In this document: positions 18,366-27,052 of the stretch, in pieces
Layout of the letters: each line of letters starts with the position of its first letter
How positions within the stretch are numbered: position 1 is the first letter of the stretch
Source of the DNA: Halorubrum depositum
Lineage (GTDB): Archaea > Halobacteriota > Halobacteria > Halobacteriales > Haloferacaceae
Assembly: GCF_007671725.1 (NCBI RefSeq)
Contig: NZ_VCNM01000001.1
Coordinates: 248,001 to 312,000 of the forward strand
DNA: 64,000 nt
Reading direction: 5' to 3'
Program-made: the position numbers and the translations under genes
Notes under the pieces: generated by a model
Databases searched by the model: none
What the model saw: only the letters and a program-made list of their open reading frames with translations
What the model was told of the DNA's origin: nothing

Positions 18366-19333
18366 TTCGCGCCCTTCGACTCCTGGGAGTCCCCGTCGAC
18401 CGGGCCGACGGACTCGTTCTCGGCGATCCCGAGGGCGTCGTCGGAGAGGTCGCTGCCGTCGAGCCGCGGGACGCGCCCGCGAAGCCGCCGAGCGACGGCC
18501 CGCGCCTCGGCGATCTCCACCTCGGCGACCGCCCGGACGAGCGCGGCGGCCCGCTCCGCGCGGGCGCGCTGCCACGACTCCTCGCGGGACTGGTAGGTCC
18601 GGATGGCGCGGAGGAACTCGCGCTGGGAGAACTCCGGCCAGTAGGGCGCACAGAAGTAGACGGCGGCCTCGTTCCCGTTCGCGTGCCACGGGAGGAAGTT
18701 GGAGGTGCGCTCGTCGCCGCCGGTCCGAACGATGAGGTCGACGTCGCGGACCGGGCGGTCGTACAGCCGGTCCTCGACGGTCTCGACGTCGACGTCGGCG
18801 GGGTCGAGATCGCCGGCGTCGACGTCGGCGGCGATCGTCCGGGCGGCGTCGAGCAGTTCCGTCCGACCGCCGTACGCGAGCGCGACGTTCAGCGTGAAGC
18901 GGTCGTTGTCGGCGGTGCGGGACTCGGCGTAGTCGACCGCGTCGCGGACGCGGGGCGGGAGCCGGGCGACGTCGCCGATGGCGCGGACGCGAACCCCCTG
19001 CTCGTGGACGCGGTCGGCGTCGGCGAACTCCCGGAGCTTGCGCTCCAGCAGGTCGAAAAGCGGCGTCAGCTCCTCGTCGGGGCGCTCGAAGTTCTCCGTC
19101 GAGAAGGCGTACAGCGTTAGCTCCGCGACGCCCAGGTCCGCGCACCAGTCGAGCACCCGCTCGGTGGTGTCGGCGCCGGCGCGGTGCCCGTCGGGGGCGT
19201 CGTCGCCGCGCTCGCGGGCGTACCGCCGGTTCCCGTCCTGGATGATCGCGACGTGGGCCGGCACGTCCTCGACCTCGCGGCGGAGGTGCCGGCGGTAGGC
19301 GCGCTCGCCGAGGTCGCGGAGACGGTCCAGCAT
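18362..19333 (-). CDS. uppS: Undecaprenyl/polyprenyl diphosphate synthase (cis-prenyltransferase)
   Basis: A 323-residue cis-prenyltransferase that extends allylic diphosphates with isopentenyl diphosphate to make long Z-polyprenyl diphosphate; in haloarchaea this supplies dolichol for N-glycosylation. The catalytic segment IIQDGNRRYARERG has Asp33; LTLYAFSTENFERP and DLIVRTGGDERTSNFLPW are further family signatures. A C-terminal tail of about 60 acidic residues follows the catalytic core. It is divergent from the LWR-salt gene and converges on DUF2891. Confidence 0.92.
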   Translation of the reverse strand: MLDRLRDLGERAYRRHLRREVEDVPAHVAIIQDGNRRYARERGDDAPDGHRAGADTTERVLDWCADLGVAELTLYAFSTENFERPDEELTPLFDLLERKLREFADADRVHEQGVRVRAIGDVARLPPRVRDAVDYAESRTADNDRFTLNVALAYGGRTELLDAARTIAADVDAGDLDPADVDVETVEDRLYDRPVRDVDLIVRTGGDERTSNFLPWHANGNEAAVYFCAPYWPEFSQREFLRAIRTYQSREESWQRARAERAAALVRAVAEVEIAEARAVARRLRGRVPRLDGSDLSDDALGIAENESVGPVDGDSQESKGAN

Positions 19334-19397
19334 ACGCCCGAACCGACAGGACCGAGGGATATGTACTTTTACCCTCCGACCCCGCAGATCGCGCCCG

Positions 19398-19766
19398 ATG
19401 GACGCCGCCTACGTCTTCGCCGTCGCGTTCCGGCTCGACCCGGACGGCGCGGCGATCGAACCCGACCGCTTCGAGGCGACGATGGAGATCCCCGCTCCCG
19501 AGCCCGGCGCGGACGGGTGGGCGTTCTTCCGCGACCGGCTCTGGCGCGGCGAGATCGGGGACGAGCCGTCGTTCCGTCGCCTCGCGAGCGACCGCCTCGG
19601 CGTCGAGGTCACCGAGGCGTCCTTCCGGGAGCTCCGGACCGACGAGGCGTACCTCGACGCGCTGAAACGCGAGGTCGCCGCGGACCTCGGTCGCTTCAAC
19701 GCCGACTCGGTCGACGATGTCCTCCGCAAGTACCTCGGCTCGTCGATCCACGTGCGAGGGGACTGA
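19398..19766 (+). CDS. lwrS: LWR-salt protein
   Basis: A 122-residue haloarchaeal protein that matches the LWR-salt family, named after the conserved RDRLWRGE segment at about residue 45. No catalytic motif is evident; a mixed alpha/beta fold is likely. It is divergent from uppS with 64 bp between the starts, an arrangement that recurs in haloarchaea and hints at a link to polyprenyl or glycan metabolism. Function is unknown. Confidence 0.78.
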   Translation: MDAAYVFAVAFRLDPDGAAIEPDRFEATMEIPAPEPGADGWAFFRDRLWRGEIGDEPSFRRLASDRLGVEVTEASFRELRTDEAYLDALKREVAADLGRFNADSVDDVLRKYLGSSIHVRGD

Positions 19767-19810
19767 GACCCCACAACGCACTTATCGGTCCGGCGCCTAC
19801 TGGCGCGCCC

Positions 19811-20464
19811 ATGGCCGTCGTCGACTACGACTTCCACCTGTTCGACCTCGACGGCACGCTCGTCGACGCGGAGTGGTCGTACACCCGGACGGTGTTCGAC
19901 CGCGTCGGCGACCGGCTCGGCCGGCGGTTCTCCGACCGGGAGGCGTACGTCCTCTGGCACGGGCTGGGCGGTCCCCGGGGCGGTACCCTCCGCGAGATCG
20001 GCGTCGATCCGGACGACTTCTGGCCCGCGTTCCACGCGGTCGAGGACCCGGTCGCCCGCGCGGAGGCGACGTACCTCCACGGCGACGCCGCCCGGCTGCT
20101 CGACCGCGTCGACGACGCCGGCGGGCCGACCGGCCTCGTCACGCACTGCCAGCGGTTCCTCGCCGAGCCCGTCCTCGACCGGCTCGACCTGGACGGCCGG
20201 TTCGACGCGGTGGTCTGCTGTACCGACGAGACGGGCTGGAAGCCGGACCCCGAGCCGATCGAGCTGGCGATGCGCGAGCTCGGCGTCGACCCGCGGGCGG
20301 ACCGCGGCTACTACGCCGGCGACGGCGAGAGCGACGTGGGCGCGGCGTGGAACGCCGGGCTCGACGCGGTCCACGTCGAGCGCGTCGGCCACGAGGACCG
20401 CGGGCGGTGCGTGCTCGGCGACCGGCGCGTCGACCGGCTCGACGAGCTGCTGGCGAGCGGGTGA
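19811..20464 (+). CDS. HAD-superfamily phosphatase
   Basis: A 217-residue HAD hydrolase of the phosphoglycolate phosphatase type. Motif I is FDLDGTLVDAEWS near residue 9, motif II is the Thr of TGLVTHCQ, motif III is the Lys of GWKPDPEP, and motif IV is YYAGDGESDVGAA. A helical cap lies between motifs I and II. Substrate is a small phosphate ester of unknown identity. It follows lwrS by 44 bp on the same strand and may be cotranscribed. Confidence 0.88.
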   Translation: MAVVDYDFHLFDLDGTLVDAEWSYTRTVFDRVGDRLGRRFSDREAYVLWHGLGGPRGGTLREIGVDPDDFWPAFHAVEDPVARAEATYLHGDAARLLDRVDDAGGPTGLVTHCQRFLAEPVLDRLDLDGRFDAVVCCTDETGWKPDPEPIELAMRELGVDPRADRGYYAGDGESDVGAAWNAGLDAVHVERVGHEDRGRCVLGDRRVDRLDELLASG

Positions 20465-20525
20465 CCCCTCCCCGCGCCTCGCCCGCGACCGAAACGGACG
20501 TGAGTCGGCGCCCGTTAGCCGACCC

Positions 20526-20855
20526 ATGACGAAGTGGTTCCACAGCGGTCGCCGGCGCGACCTCTGCGCGCTGCTGTACGACGCGGGCGAGCTGCGGGCG
20601 CAGTCGCTGAAGAACCGGCTGGAGAACCACTACGACGAGCGCATCGATCCCGGCTCCTTCTACGCGACGCTCCGCTCGCTGGTGGAGTCCGGGTTCCTCG
20701 ACCGCCGCACCGAGGGGATCGCCGACGTCTACGCCCTGACCGACGCCGGCGAGCGCGCGCTCGTCGACCACTACGAGTGGCTCTCCGAGCGCGTCGGAGG
20801 CTCCGGACTCACGGCTGACAGGACCCCCGCCGACGACCCCGACCTCAAAGATTAA
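20526..20855 (+). CDS. PadR-family winged-helix regulator
   Basis: A 109-residue DNA-binding protein with the PadR winged helix ([22 protein letters not shown] as helix-turn-helix plus [12 protein letters not shown] as wing and start of the C-terminal helix). No ligand domain is present. It lies 25 bp upstream of a NikR regulator gene in the same direction, so the two may be cotranscribed or share a control region. Confidence 0.82.
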   Translation: MTKWFHSGRRRDLCALLYDAGELRAQSLKNRLENHYDERIDPGSFYATLRSLVESGFLDRRTEGIADVYALTDAGERALVDHYEWLSERVGGSGLTADRTPADDPDLKD

Positions 20856-20880
20856 CAACAGTTGGCGCCCAAGTTATTAT
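20847..20880 (+). promoter_or_regulatory. nikR promoter region with near-palindrome
   Basis: The 3' end of the PadR gene and the 25-bp spacer contain AAAGATTAAC (about 20847-20856), a TATA-like element at the right distance for a start at 20881, then TTGGCGCCCAA, a near-palindrome at 20862-20872, and the A/T run AAGTTATTATA. The near-palindrome could be an autoregulatory NikR site. A TATA function for the A/T run next to the ATG would give a transcript lacking the DNA-binding strand, so I do not favour it. Confidence 0.4.
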
Positions 20881-21369
20881 ATGACGGTCGTCAGCGTCTC
20901 GATGCCGGAGGAACTGCTTGAGCGGATCGACGGGTTCGCCGCCGAACACGGCTACACGGGGCGCAGCGAGGTGGTCCGCGAGGCCTCGCGGAACCTCCTC
21001 GGCGAGTTCGAGGACGCCAAGCTGGAAGACAGGGAGCTGATGGCAGTGGTGACCGTGCTCTTCGACTACGAGACCACGAGCGTCGAGGAGCGGATGATGC
21101 GGCTCCGCCACGAGCACGAGGGGCTCGTCGCCTCCAACTTCCACAACCACGTCGGCTCCCGCTACTGCATGGAGCTGTTCGTGCTGGAGGGCCGACTGGA
21201 GGATATCTCGGCGTTCGTCGGGAAGATCCGGGCGACGAAGGACACGCTCACCGTCGACTACAGCGTGACGCCGGTCGACGAGTTCGGCGGCGACGCGGTG
21301 GCGGAGGCGACCGACGACGACGGTGAGCACGGCCACGGCGGCCACGGCCACGGCCACGCCGAGGAGTAG
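20881..21369 (+). CDS. nikR: Nickel-responsive regulator NikR with His-rich tail
   Basis: A 162-residue regulator with an N-terminal ribbon-helix-helix DNA-binding domain ([16 protein letters not shown], then GRSEVVREA) and a C-terminal ACT-like metal domain. The NikR nickel ligands are kept with exact family spacing: His77, His88, His90 and Cys96. A Gly/His tail (residues 148-159, five His) extends beyond the usual end and could bind or store Ni or other metals. The start at ATG 20881 is required for the DNA-contacting beta strand. It probably represses nickel or cobalt uptake genes located elsewhere. Confidence 0.9.
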   Translation: MTVVSVSMPEELLERIDGFAAEHGYTGRSEVVREASRNLLGEFEDAKLEDRELMAVVTVLFDYETTSVEERMMRLRHEHEGLVASNFHNHVGSRYCMELFVLEGRLEDISAFVGKIRATKDTLTVDYSVTPVDEFGGDAVAEATDDDGEHGHGGHGHGHAEE

Positions 21370-21411
21370 CCGAGGTCGCGCCCGGCCAGTCGGCACGCGG
21401 ATCGGTCCGGC

Positions 21412-22392
21412 TCACCCGTCGAGCACGACGCCGACGAGCGGCACCGCGACACCGACGACGTAGCCGGCGAGGTGCGCGAACACGTTGCTGCCGAACGGGA
21501 CGACCACCAGCGACCCGATCACCCCGGCGGCGGCGACGCTCGCGCCCGTGACGTACAGCAGCTCCCGTTCGGGGGGCAGATCGAGCCCGACCACCCGCGG
21601 CCGGCCGACGCCGGCGTAGAGCCCGACGGCGACGAGGGCCGCACAGAGCGCGAACAGGGACCCGACCGCCGGCAGCGACGGGAAGTAGCCGACGCCGCTC
21701 GGCGCGAGGTACGCGAGCGCGAGCGACCCGAGCGCGGCGACGACCGCCCAGCGGGCGTCGACGCCGACGGCGGGGCGGGCGGGAGCGTCCCCGTCGTCCC
21801 CGTCGGGCTCGCCCTCCTCGCCCGCCTCGGTCGCCAGCGCGGCGAACCAGACGACGACCACGTAGCCGAGGAGCGCGCTGTTCACGTCGGAGAAGCCGGC
21901 GGTCGGCGCGTTCGTGAGGCCGCCGAGCGCGACGATCGTCGCCCACGCCGAGGCGAGGGGGACGACCGCGAGATACACCGCGGCCGCGCCGAACAGCCGC
22001 TCGCGCCACCCCGCGACGACGGAGAGGGGGTACGCGACCGCGACGAGCAGCCAGTAGTTGACGAGGTTGTCGAGGAGGTGCGCCGGGCTCGCGTGGACGA
22101 AGCTCGACGCGAACGCGGTCCACAGCGCCCACCGGCTCTCGAAGACGCCGCCGGTCGAAAGGGAGAGGCGCCAAGCCTCGGTCCCCGGCGTGAGGCTCAC
22201 GGCGACGAGCAGCGCCGGCAGCGGAACGGCGACGAGGAAGAGGTCCCGCGGGGGCTGCGCCCGGACCGCCGCGCGAACGCTGGCGAGGAGCCCGCGGAGC
22301 GTGGGCGGGTCGACAGCGGCGTCGCCGTCGGTCGCCGGACCGTCGCCGCCTCCCGCGTCGTCGCCGTCTCGCGAGTCCCCCTCGGCGCTCAT
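21412..22392 (-). CDS. Rhomboid-family intramembrane serine protease
   Basis: A 326-residue polytopic membrane protein with a disordered acidic N-terminus of about 40 residues. Rhomboid elements are visible in order: HASPAHLLDN (the oxyanion His/Asn helix), GFSDVNSALLGY (catalytic Ser in GxS) and FAHLAGYVVGV (catalytic His). The residue after the catalytic serine, usually Gly, is Asp here. A charged loop is inserted between the Ser and His helices. Its start lies 3 bp beyond the stop of the Cdc48-type gene (22396), so the two are likely cotranscribed, which would suit membrane protein quality control. Confidence 0.8.
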   Translation of the reverse strand: MSAEGDSRDGDDAGGGDGPATDGDAAVDPPTLRGLLASVRAAVRAQPPRDLFLVAVPLPALLVAVSLTPGTEAWRLSLSTGGVFESRWALWTAFASSFVHASPAHLLDNLVNYWLLVAVAYPLSVVAGWRERLFGAAAVYLAVVPLASAWATIVALGGLTNAPTAGFSDVNSALLGYVVVVWFAALATEAGEEGEPDGDDGDAPARPAVGVDARWAVVAALGSLALAYLAPSGVGYFPSLPAVGSLFALCAALVAVGLYAGVGRPRVVGLDLPPERELLYVTGASVAAAGVIGSLVVVPFGSNVFAHLAGYVVGVAVPLVGVVLDG

Positions 22393-22395
22393 CTC

Positions 22396-24678
22396 TCAGG
22401 GCGTCGCCGGCCGCACCGTCTCCAGCGCGGCCGCGAAGTCGTCGCTCGTGATCCCCACCTCGTCGGCGTGGTCGTTCGCGGCCGCGCCGTGCTCGTCGGC
22501 GACGCGCTCGATGGCGACGAGGGCGGCCTCGCGGCACAGCGAGGCGATCTCCGCGCCGGAGTACCCCTCCGTCTCGTCGGCGAGGCGCTCCAAGTCCACC
22601 CCCTCCACCAGCGGCTTCTCGCGGGTGTGGACGTCGAGGATCTTCCGGCGCGCCTCGCGGTCGGGCTCGGGCACCTCGATGTGCGTCTCTAGTCGCCCCG
22701 GCCGGAGCAGGGCGGGATCGAGCGCCTTCCGCCGGTTCGTCGCCGCGAGCACGACGAGGTTCGGGTTGTCGCTGGCGCGGTCCAGCTCCGTGAGGAGCTG
22801 GGAGACGACGCGCTCGCCGACGCCCGAGCCGTCCCCGCCCGCGCCGTCGCGGTCGGCCGCGATGGCGTCGATCTCGTCGAAGAAGACGATCGCGGGGGCC
22901 GCCTGCCGGGCGCGGTCGAACAGGTCCCGGACCGCCTTCTCCGACTCGCCGACGTAGCGGTCGAGCAGCTCCGGGCCGGCGACCTGAATGAAGTTGACCC
23001 CGCTCTCGCCGGCGATCGCCCGCGCGAGCAGCGTCTTCCCGGTGCCCGGCGGGCCGTGCAGCAGGATCCCCGTCGGCGGGTCGGCGTCGGCGGCGTCGAA
23101 CAGGGGCCCGTAGGTCAGCGGCCACGTGACGGCGCGCTCCAGCTTCTCCTTCGCCGCCGAGAGCCCCCCGACGTCAGAGAAGACGGTGGTCGGCTGCTCC
23201 GCGACGTACTCGCGCATCGCGCTCGGCTCGACGTTGGCGTGGGCGGCCTCGAAGTCGGCCTTCGAGACGGTCACGTCGTCGAGCGCTTTCGCGTCCGATT
23301 CGCGGGCGCGGCGGAGCGCCGTCATCGCCGCCTCCTGCGCGAGCCCCTCGATGTCGGCGCCGACGAACCCGTGCGTCCGGCCCGCGATCCGGTCCAAGTC
23401 CACGTCGTCGGCGAGGGGCATCCGGCGCGTGTGGACGTCGAGGATCTGGCGGCGACCGGCCTCGCCGGGGACGCCGATCTCGATCTCGCGGTCGAAGCGC
23501 CCGCCTCGGCGGAGCGCGGAGTCGAGGGTGTCGACGCGGTTCGTCGCGCCGATGACGATCACGTCGCCGCGGGCGTCGAGCCCGTCCATCAGCGAGAGCA
23601 GCTGGCCGACGACCCGGTTCTCCACGTCGCCGCCGTCGTCGCGCTTCCCGGCGATCGAGTCGATCTCGTCGAAGAAGATGATCGCGGGGGCGGCCTCGCT
23701 CGCGCGGTCGAACACGTCCCGGAGGCGCTCTTCCGACTCGCCCTTATACTTCGACATGATCTCCGGGCCGTCGACGGTGATGAACTCGGCGTCGACCTCG
23801 TTGGCGACGGCCCGGGCGATCAGCGTCTTGCCGGTGCCCGGCGGCCCGTGGAGGAGGACCCCCTTCGGCGGGTCGATTCCGAGCCGGGTGAACACCTCGG
23901 GCTCGGAGAGGGGGAGCTCGATCGTCTCGCGCACGAGCTCCAGTTCCTCGTCTAACCCGCCGATGTCCTCGTAGGTCGCGCCAGCGGTGTGATCCGCGGG
24001 GGGAGCGGTCCCATCGCCCTTCGGTCGGGCGTCGCTTCCGGGCGGCGTGGCCCGGTCCGAGCGTGGGCGGTCGGAGCGGTCGCCGCCGCCGGACGCGTCG
24101 GTCGTCCCGCGTTGGCCCTCCAGATCGGCGTCGTCACGGCTCTCGGACCGCGCGGGCCCGTCGCCCTCCCCGTCCCCGTACGTCACCGAGACGTCGGTCC
24201 GGTTCGTCACGCGCACCGTCCCGGCCGGGTCCGTCTCGGCGACGACGAACCGGAGGCCGCCGAGCCGCTCGACGTGGACCGCCTCGCCCTCGGTGACGGG
24301 GCGGTCGCGGAGGTCGCGGGCGAGCGCGCGCTCGACGACCTCGCGGCTCACGTCGACGTCGGCGAGCCGCGCGGGGGCGGCGAGGACGACGCTGTTGGCG
24401 TCCTCAACCGTGACGGGCGCGACGGTGACGGCGTCGCCCACCTTCACGCCTGCGTTCGCACGGGTGTCGGCGTCGATGAGGACGGAGCCGTCAGCCGCGT
24501 CGGGACCGCCGGGCCACACTTTCGCGACGGCGACGCGGTCGCCGCGGATCTCGACGGTGTCGCCGCTGAGGAGGCCGAGCCGCTTCCGGGCGGGTTCGGG
24601 GAGTCTGGCGATCCCCCGCCCCGCGTCCCGCTTCTCGGCGGCACGCACCGTGAGCCGGAGGCCTGCGGAGTCGTTCAT
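22396..24678 (-). CDS. Cdc48/VAT-type AAA ATPase
   Basis: A 760-residue double-AAA unfoldase. The N-terminal double-psi barrel and CDC48_2 domains occupy about 5-165, then a disordered Ser/Asp/Gly-rich linker (168-233), D1 with Walker A GPPGTGKT at 278-285 and Walker B IIFFDEID at 333-340, and D2 with Walker A at 542-549 and Walker B IVFFDEID near 597-604. Start is ATG 24678 ([12 protein letters not shown]); the upstream frame is not conserved. Haloarchaea carry several Cdc48 paralogues that feed the proteasome. The long linker before D1 sets this one apart from the standard VAT, which has almost none. Confidence 0.9.
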   Translation of the reverse strand: MNDSAGLRLTVRAAEKRDAGRGIARLPEPARKRLGLLSGDTVEIRGDRVAVAKVWPGGPDAADGSVLIDADTRANAGVKVGDAVTVAPVTVEDANSVVLAAPARLADVDVSREVVERALARDLRDRPVTEGEAVHVERLGGLRFVVAETDPAGTVRVTNRTDVSVTYGDGEGDGPARSESRDDADLEGQRGTTDASGGGDRSDRPRSDRATPPGSDARPKGDGTAPPADHTAGATYEDIGGLDEELELVRETIELPLSEPEVFTRLGIDPPKGVLLHGPPGTGKTLIARAVANEVDAEFITVDGPEIMSKYKGESEERLRDVFDRASEAAPAIIFFDEIDSIAGKRDDGGDVENRVVGQLLSLMDGLDARGDVIVIGATNRVDTLDSALRRGGRFDREIEIGVPGEAGRRQILDVHTRRMPLADDVDLDRIAGRTHGFVGADIEGLAQEAAMTALRRARESDAKALDDVTVSKADFEAAHANVEPSAMREYVAEQPTTVFSDVGGLSAAKEKLERAVTWPLTYGPLFDAADADPPTGILLHGPPGTGKTLLARAIAGESGVNFIQVAGPELLDRYVGESEKAVRDLFDRARQAAPAIVFFDEIDAIAADRDGAGGDGSGVGERVVSQLLTELDRASDNPNLVVLAATNRRKALDPALLRPGRLETHIEVPEPDREARRKILDVHTREKPLVEGVDLERLADETEGYSGAEIASLCREAALVAIERVADEHGAAANDHADEVGITSDDFAAALETVRPATP

Positions 24679-24817
24679 AAGCCTCGTACTCGCCGATGAC
24701 CCTTTACCCTTGTCCGGGGACGGGCGAGGGAGGCGCAATACGCGCCTCGCCCCCTCCCTCGGCTCCGCCGCGCCGCCGACCGCAACCCCCTTACCTCGGC
24801 CGGGCCCGCCTTCGGGT

Positions 24818-26005
24818 ATGCAACCGACAGGGCACCTGCGCGGCGACGCGGTACACGTCGCCGGCGACGCCCGCCAGCGCTTCTACGACTCCCGGGGCTA
24901 CGGGCGCCCGCTCGACGGGAACGAGATCGCGCTCTCGCGCGTCGAGGCGGCCCACCTCCTCTTCCGGGGCGACCTCTCCGGGGTCGCCCTCGCCCCCGAC
25001 GCCGACCCGGTCGGCTTCGAGCGCTTCTTCGTCGAGAGCGCGGCCGCCGCCGACCGCTTCGCGGTGCGGTACCTCGTCTACTCGGACCTCCGCGACCGAG
25101 GCTTCTACCTCTCGCCGGCCCGCGAGCCGTGGCCCGGCGGGACCGCGGACGTCGCCGACGCGGTCGACTTCGTCGCCTACGAACGCGGCTCGACGCCCGA
25201 CACGGGGAACGTGGAGTACCCGGTGCAGGTCGTCGGCGAGCGCGAGGAGCTCGCGGCCGCCGGGCTCGCCGGACGCACCCTCGCGGTCGTCGACGAGGAG
25301 TCCGACATCACCTACTTCGCGGCGACCGAGGGCCGGATCGAGGGCGCGACCGACTACGACCCGCCGGACCGGCTCGACGGGGTCCTCCTCTCCGACCGCG
25401 TCGTCGTCTGGGACGCCCCCGAGGCCCTCTACGAGCGCGGCTTCTACGGCCAGCCGCTCACCGGCCGCGCGGCCGCGGTCGAGGGCGCGCTCCAGCTCTC
25501 CCTCGTCGAGGCCGCGTCGCTCGCGGCCGACGGCGTCCTGTCGCTGTCGGCGTCGGTCGGGGCGGCGGGCGAGACCGCCGGCGAAGACGGCGCTGACGGG
25601 ACGGCGCCGGACGGCCCCGCCGCCGCGGTCGTCGCCCGCGGCCGCGACGTCGAGGGCGAGCGGTTCGACCGCCGGCTCGCCGTCTACAAGCGCCTCCGCG
25701 CGGCCGACGCGGTCCCGAAGACCGGCTTCAAGTTCGGCGCCGACTTCCGGACGTACCTCGACGTGGAGACGGTCGAGGACCTGCCGCACTCCGAGCACCT
25801 CGTGCGGGTCGTCGACGCCGACCACCGGTTCTCGCCCCGCGAGCTCTCGCTCGACGTGCGGCTCGCGGGAGGCGTCCGCAAGGAGATGGTGTTCGCCCTG
25901 ACGGCGGTCGGGAGGGACGCCGACGGCGACGCCCCCGGAAACGCCGGCGACGCGGCCCGCGACGCCGACGTCGAATGGCTCTCGATCACGCGGCTGACGC
26001 CCTGA
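24818..26005 (+). CDS. endA: tRNA-intron endonuclease EndA
   Basis: A 395-residue fused-repeat splicing endonuclease that cuts bulge-helix-bulge sites in tRNA and rRNA precursors. Two homologous halves are visible (RFYDSRGYGRPLDGNEI in the first; YERGFYGQPLTGRAA in the second). The catalytic triad sits in the C-terminal domain: Tyr313 (FRTYL), His324 (PHSEHLV) and Lys355 (VRKEM), with normal spacing. An Ala/Gly/Asp-rich insertion (248-272) interrupts the second half. ATG 24818 has a TTACC element about 25 bp upstream. Divergent from the Cdc48-type gene. Confidence 0.93.
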   Translation: MQPTGHLRGDAVHVAGDARQRFYDSRGYGRPLDGNEIALSRVEAAHLLFRGDLSGVALAPDADPVGFERFFVESAAAADRFAVRYLVYSDLRDRGFYLSPAREPWPGGTADVADAVDFVAYERGSTPDTGNVEYPVQVVGEREELAAAGLAGRTLAVVDEESDITYFAATEGRIEGATDYDPPDRLDGVLLSDRVVVWDAPEALYERGFYGQPLTGRAAAVEGALQLSLVEAASLAADGVLSLSASVGAAGETAGEDGADGTAPDGPAAAVVARGRDVEGERFDRRLAVYKRLRAADAVPKTGFKFGADFRTYLDVETVEDLPHSEHLVRVVDADHRFSPRELSLDVRLAGGVRKEMVFALTAVGRDADGDAPGNAGDAARDADVEWLSITRLTP

Positions 26006-26107
26006 TTGGCGGGCGGCTGACGCCCCGACGGGCGCCGGCGGGATCAGACGACGCCGCCCACCGAAGCGAGCGGAACCGTTTTCCGGCGCCTGATTCTCTT
26101 GCCGGCC

Positions 26108-26710
26108 ATGAGCGAGCACTCCGTGTTCCCCTCCGACTCGGACGCCTACGACATCTCCACGGTCGACCTCGACGACGACCGCTACGAGGTGAAGCAGTCG
26201 GCGATCCGGAACAAGTACACCGTTCGCGACAGCGCCGGGAACGTCGTCTTGCGCGGGAAACAGAAGATGTTCAAGCTGAAAGAGGAGTTCCCGTTCGTCA
26301 CCGGCGACGGCGACGACGCCTTCTCGGTGAAGGCGGGCGGGATCGTCGACATCGGCGGCAACTACGCCATCGTCGATTCGGGCACCGGCGAGGAGGTCGT
26401 CGTCCTCGACGAGGACTACTCGCTGTTCGTCGAGAACTGGACGATCCGCGACCCCGAGACGGGGGAGGCGCTGGCGACCATCAAGTCGAAGAGCAAGCTG
26501 ATGGCGGGGCTCCGGCACCTGATCTCGGCCGCGAACCTCGTCCCGAACAAGTACGAGATATTCGACGCCGACGGCGGTCACGTCGGCGACATCGAGGGGA
26601 AGTTCTCGCTGCGCGACGCCTACACGGTCACCATCGACGACGCGAGCGACGTGCCGAAGGAGGCCGTGGTGGCGGCCGCGTGTATCCTCGACGCCCTAGA
26701 GAACCAGTAG
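26108..26710 (+). CDS. LURP-one-related (Tubby-like fold) protein
   Basis: A 200-residue cytoplasmic protein of the LURP-one-related/scramblase-like fold, made of repeated beta hairpins (YTVRDSAGNVVLRGKQKMFKLKEE; WTIRDPETGEALATIKSKS; YEIFDADGGHVGDIEGKFS in three repeats). Members are widespread in haloarchaea without known activity; Tubby-like folds elsewhere bind membrane lipids. ATG 26108 is chosen over an upstream TTG. Confidence 0.78.
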   Translation: MSEHSVFPSDSDAYDISTVDLDDDRYEVKQSAIRNKYTVRDSAGNVVLRGKQKMFKLKEEFPFVTGDGDDAFSVKAGGIVDIGGNYAIVDSGTGEEVVVLDEDYSLFVENWTIRDPETGEALATIKSKSKLMAGLRHLISAANLVPNKYEIFDADGGHVGDIEGKFSLRDAYTVTIDDASDVPKEAVVAAACILDALENQ

Positions 26711-26782
26711 CGGTTTCGAAGCGACGCCCGAACGCGGTCGGAAGAGGAAAGAGCTATACTCGGATGCGCCGAGCGTCCGCCC

Positions 26783-26992
26783 ATGCAGCTGCCCGAGACG
26801 TTCGATCGGTCGCTGGCGCTCCGGCAGTCGGCCGTCTACGTCGTGGCGTTCTGTGCGGTGTTCGCACTCGTCTCGTACGTCGCCGAGGGGAGCATTCCGC
26901 TCGGCGTGGCGACCGGCTTCGTGATGGCGGCCGTCGCGATCGGCTACTACGCGTGGAACGGGGAGCTCGGCGTCCCCCCGCAGGAGGAGTAG
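26783..26992 (+). CDS. Small membrane protein with two helices
   Basis: A 69-residue protein with two predicted transmembrane helices (about 15-35 and 40-59) and an acidic C-terminus ending PPQEE. It has no recognisable domain; codon use and the ATG with a TATA-like element (GAGCTATACTCGG) about 25 bp upstream support a real gene. Function unknown. Confidence 0.65.
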   Translation: MQLPETFDRSLALRQSAVYVVAFCAVFALVSYVAEGSIPLGVATGFVMAAVAIGYYAWNGELGVPPQEE

Positions 26993-27052
26993 CCCGCCCC
27001 GGCGTGATCGAGGGCGAGTCCACCTCGTGGTGACCGAGACGCGGGGCGCCGC

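Noticed and set aside
20873..20904. TATA box directly before nikR, with a start at 20902
   Set aside because: That start removes the N-terminal strand needed for DNA binding by ribbon-helix-helix proteins.
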